Below, in pieces: positions 5,684 through 5,718 of a DNA stretch of 5,718 nt. Under the pieces are notes generated by a model that did no database searches, was not told the origin of the DNA, and saw nothing but the letters and a program-made list of their open reading frames with translations. Made by a program: the position numbers and the translations under genes. The DNA is taken from assembly GCA_002420315.1 (NCBI GenBank), contig DIHU01000088.1, forward strand, positions 1-5,718, read 5' to 3'. Positions within the stretch are counted from its first letter, which is position 1, and every line of letters begins with the position of its first letter. The stretch comes from Akkermansiaceae bacterium UBA5688. Lineage in GTDB: Bacteria > Verrucomicrobiota > Verrucomicrobiia > Verrucomicrobiales > Akkermansiaceae.

Positions 5684-5718
5684 ACCGCTTTGGGTTTGCT
5701 GAAGGAGAAGACGAGGCT
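5680..5718 (-). CDS. C-terminal end of an upstream gene, probably the RND pump inner-membrane subunit (partial)
   Basis: Reading the minus strand from the right edge gives SLVFSFSKPKAV and then TGA. The TGA at 5682-5680 overlaps the ATG of the efflux lipoprotein gene (5683-5681) in an ATGA arrangement, which is why this of the three possible frames was chosen. Only 12 residues are visible, too few for identification. In NodT/OprM operons the gene before the outer-membrane factor is usually the RND transporter, so this is the likeliest identity; an adaptor protein is the alternative. This rests on context, not homology. Confidence 0.5.
   Translation of the reverse strand, partial: SLVFSFSKPKAV

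Overview
The window looks like a piece of a Gram-negative bacterial chromosome, most likely from Verrucomicrobiota or a close PVC relative. The main pointers are a BspA-type leucine-rich-repeat protein whose repeats and C-terminal tail are of the kind common in that group, an outer-membrane lipoprotein of an RND-type pump, and AT-rich leaders without Shine-Dalgarno sequences before the left-hand genes. This taxonomic call is inference; there is no rRNA or other marker gene in the window.

Layout. Positions 132-3998 carry five plus-strand genes in AT-rich DNA, and each begins with an export signal. They are: a secreted protein of two SnoaL/NTF2-like domains (132-1034); a secreted protein with a WLIGSW motif that resembles a lipocalin-like/DUF1579-type barrel (1161-1793); a secreted BspA-type LRR protein built on 69-bp DNA repeats (1861-2805); a Sec-exported ABM-like ferredoxin-fold protein (3026-3523); and, 16 bp downstream, a lipoprotein with a second ABM-like domain (3540-3998). 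A 22-bp sequence, 21 of 22 bases identical, occurs just before and just after the ABM pair (2869-2890 and 4011-4032). The second copy runs into a perfect 10-bp inverted repeat (4028-4055). Positions 3999-4312 hold no convincing gene.

From about 4250 rightward the DNA is visibly GC-richer. The minus strand carries a complete NodT/OprM-family outer-membrane efflux lipoprotein (5683-4313). Its ATG overlaps the TGA of an upstream minus-strand frame that enters from the right edge (5718-5680), by operon logic probably the inner-membrane pump subunit. The two blocks converge.

How the genes work together. The right block is a standard tripartite efflux operon end. The left block is a run of exported small folds (NTF2-like, barrel-like, ABM-like) that usually bind or transform small hydrophobic molecules, interrupted by a surface or secreted LRR protein. 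A shared role outside the cytoplasm is possible but unproven; no substrate can be read from the sequence. No tRNA, rRNA, CRISPR array, transposase or integrase was seen.
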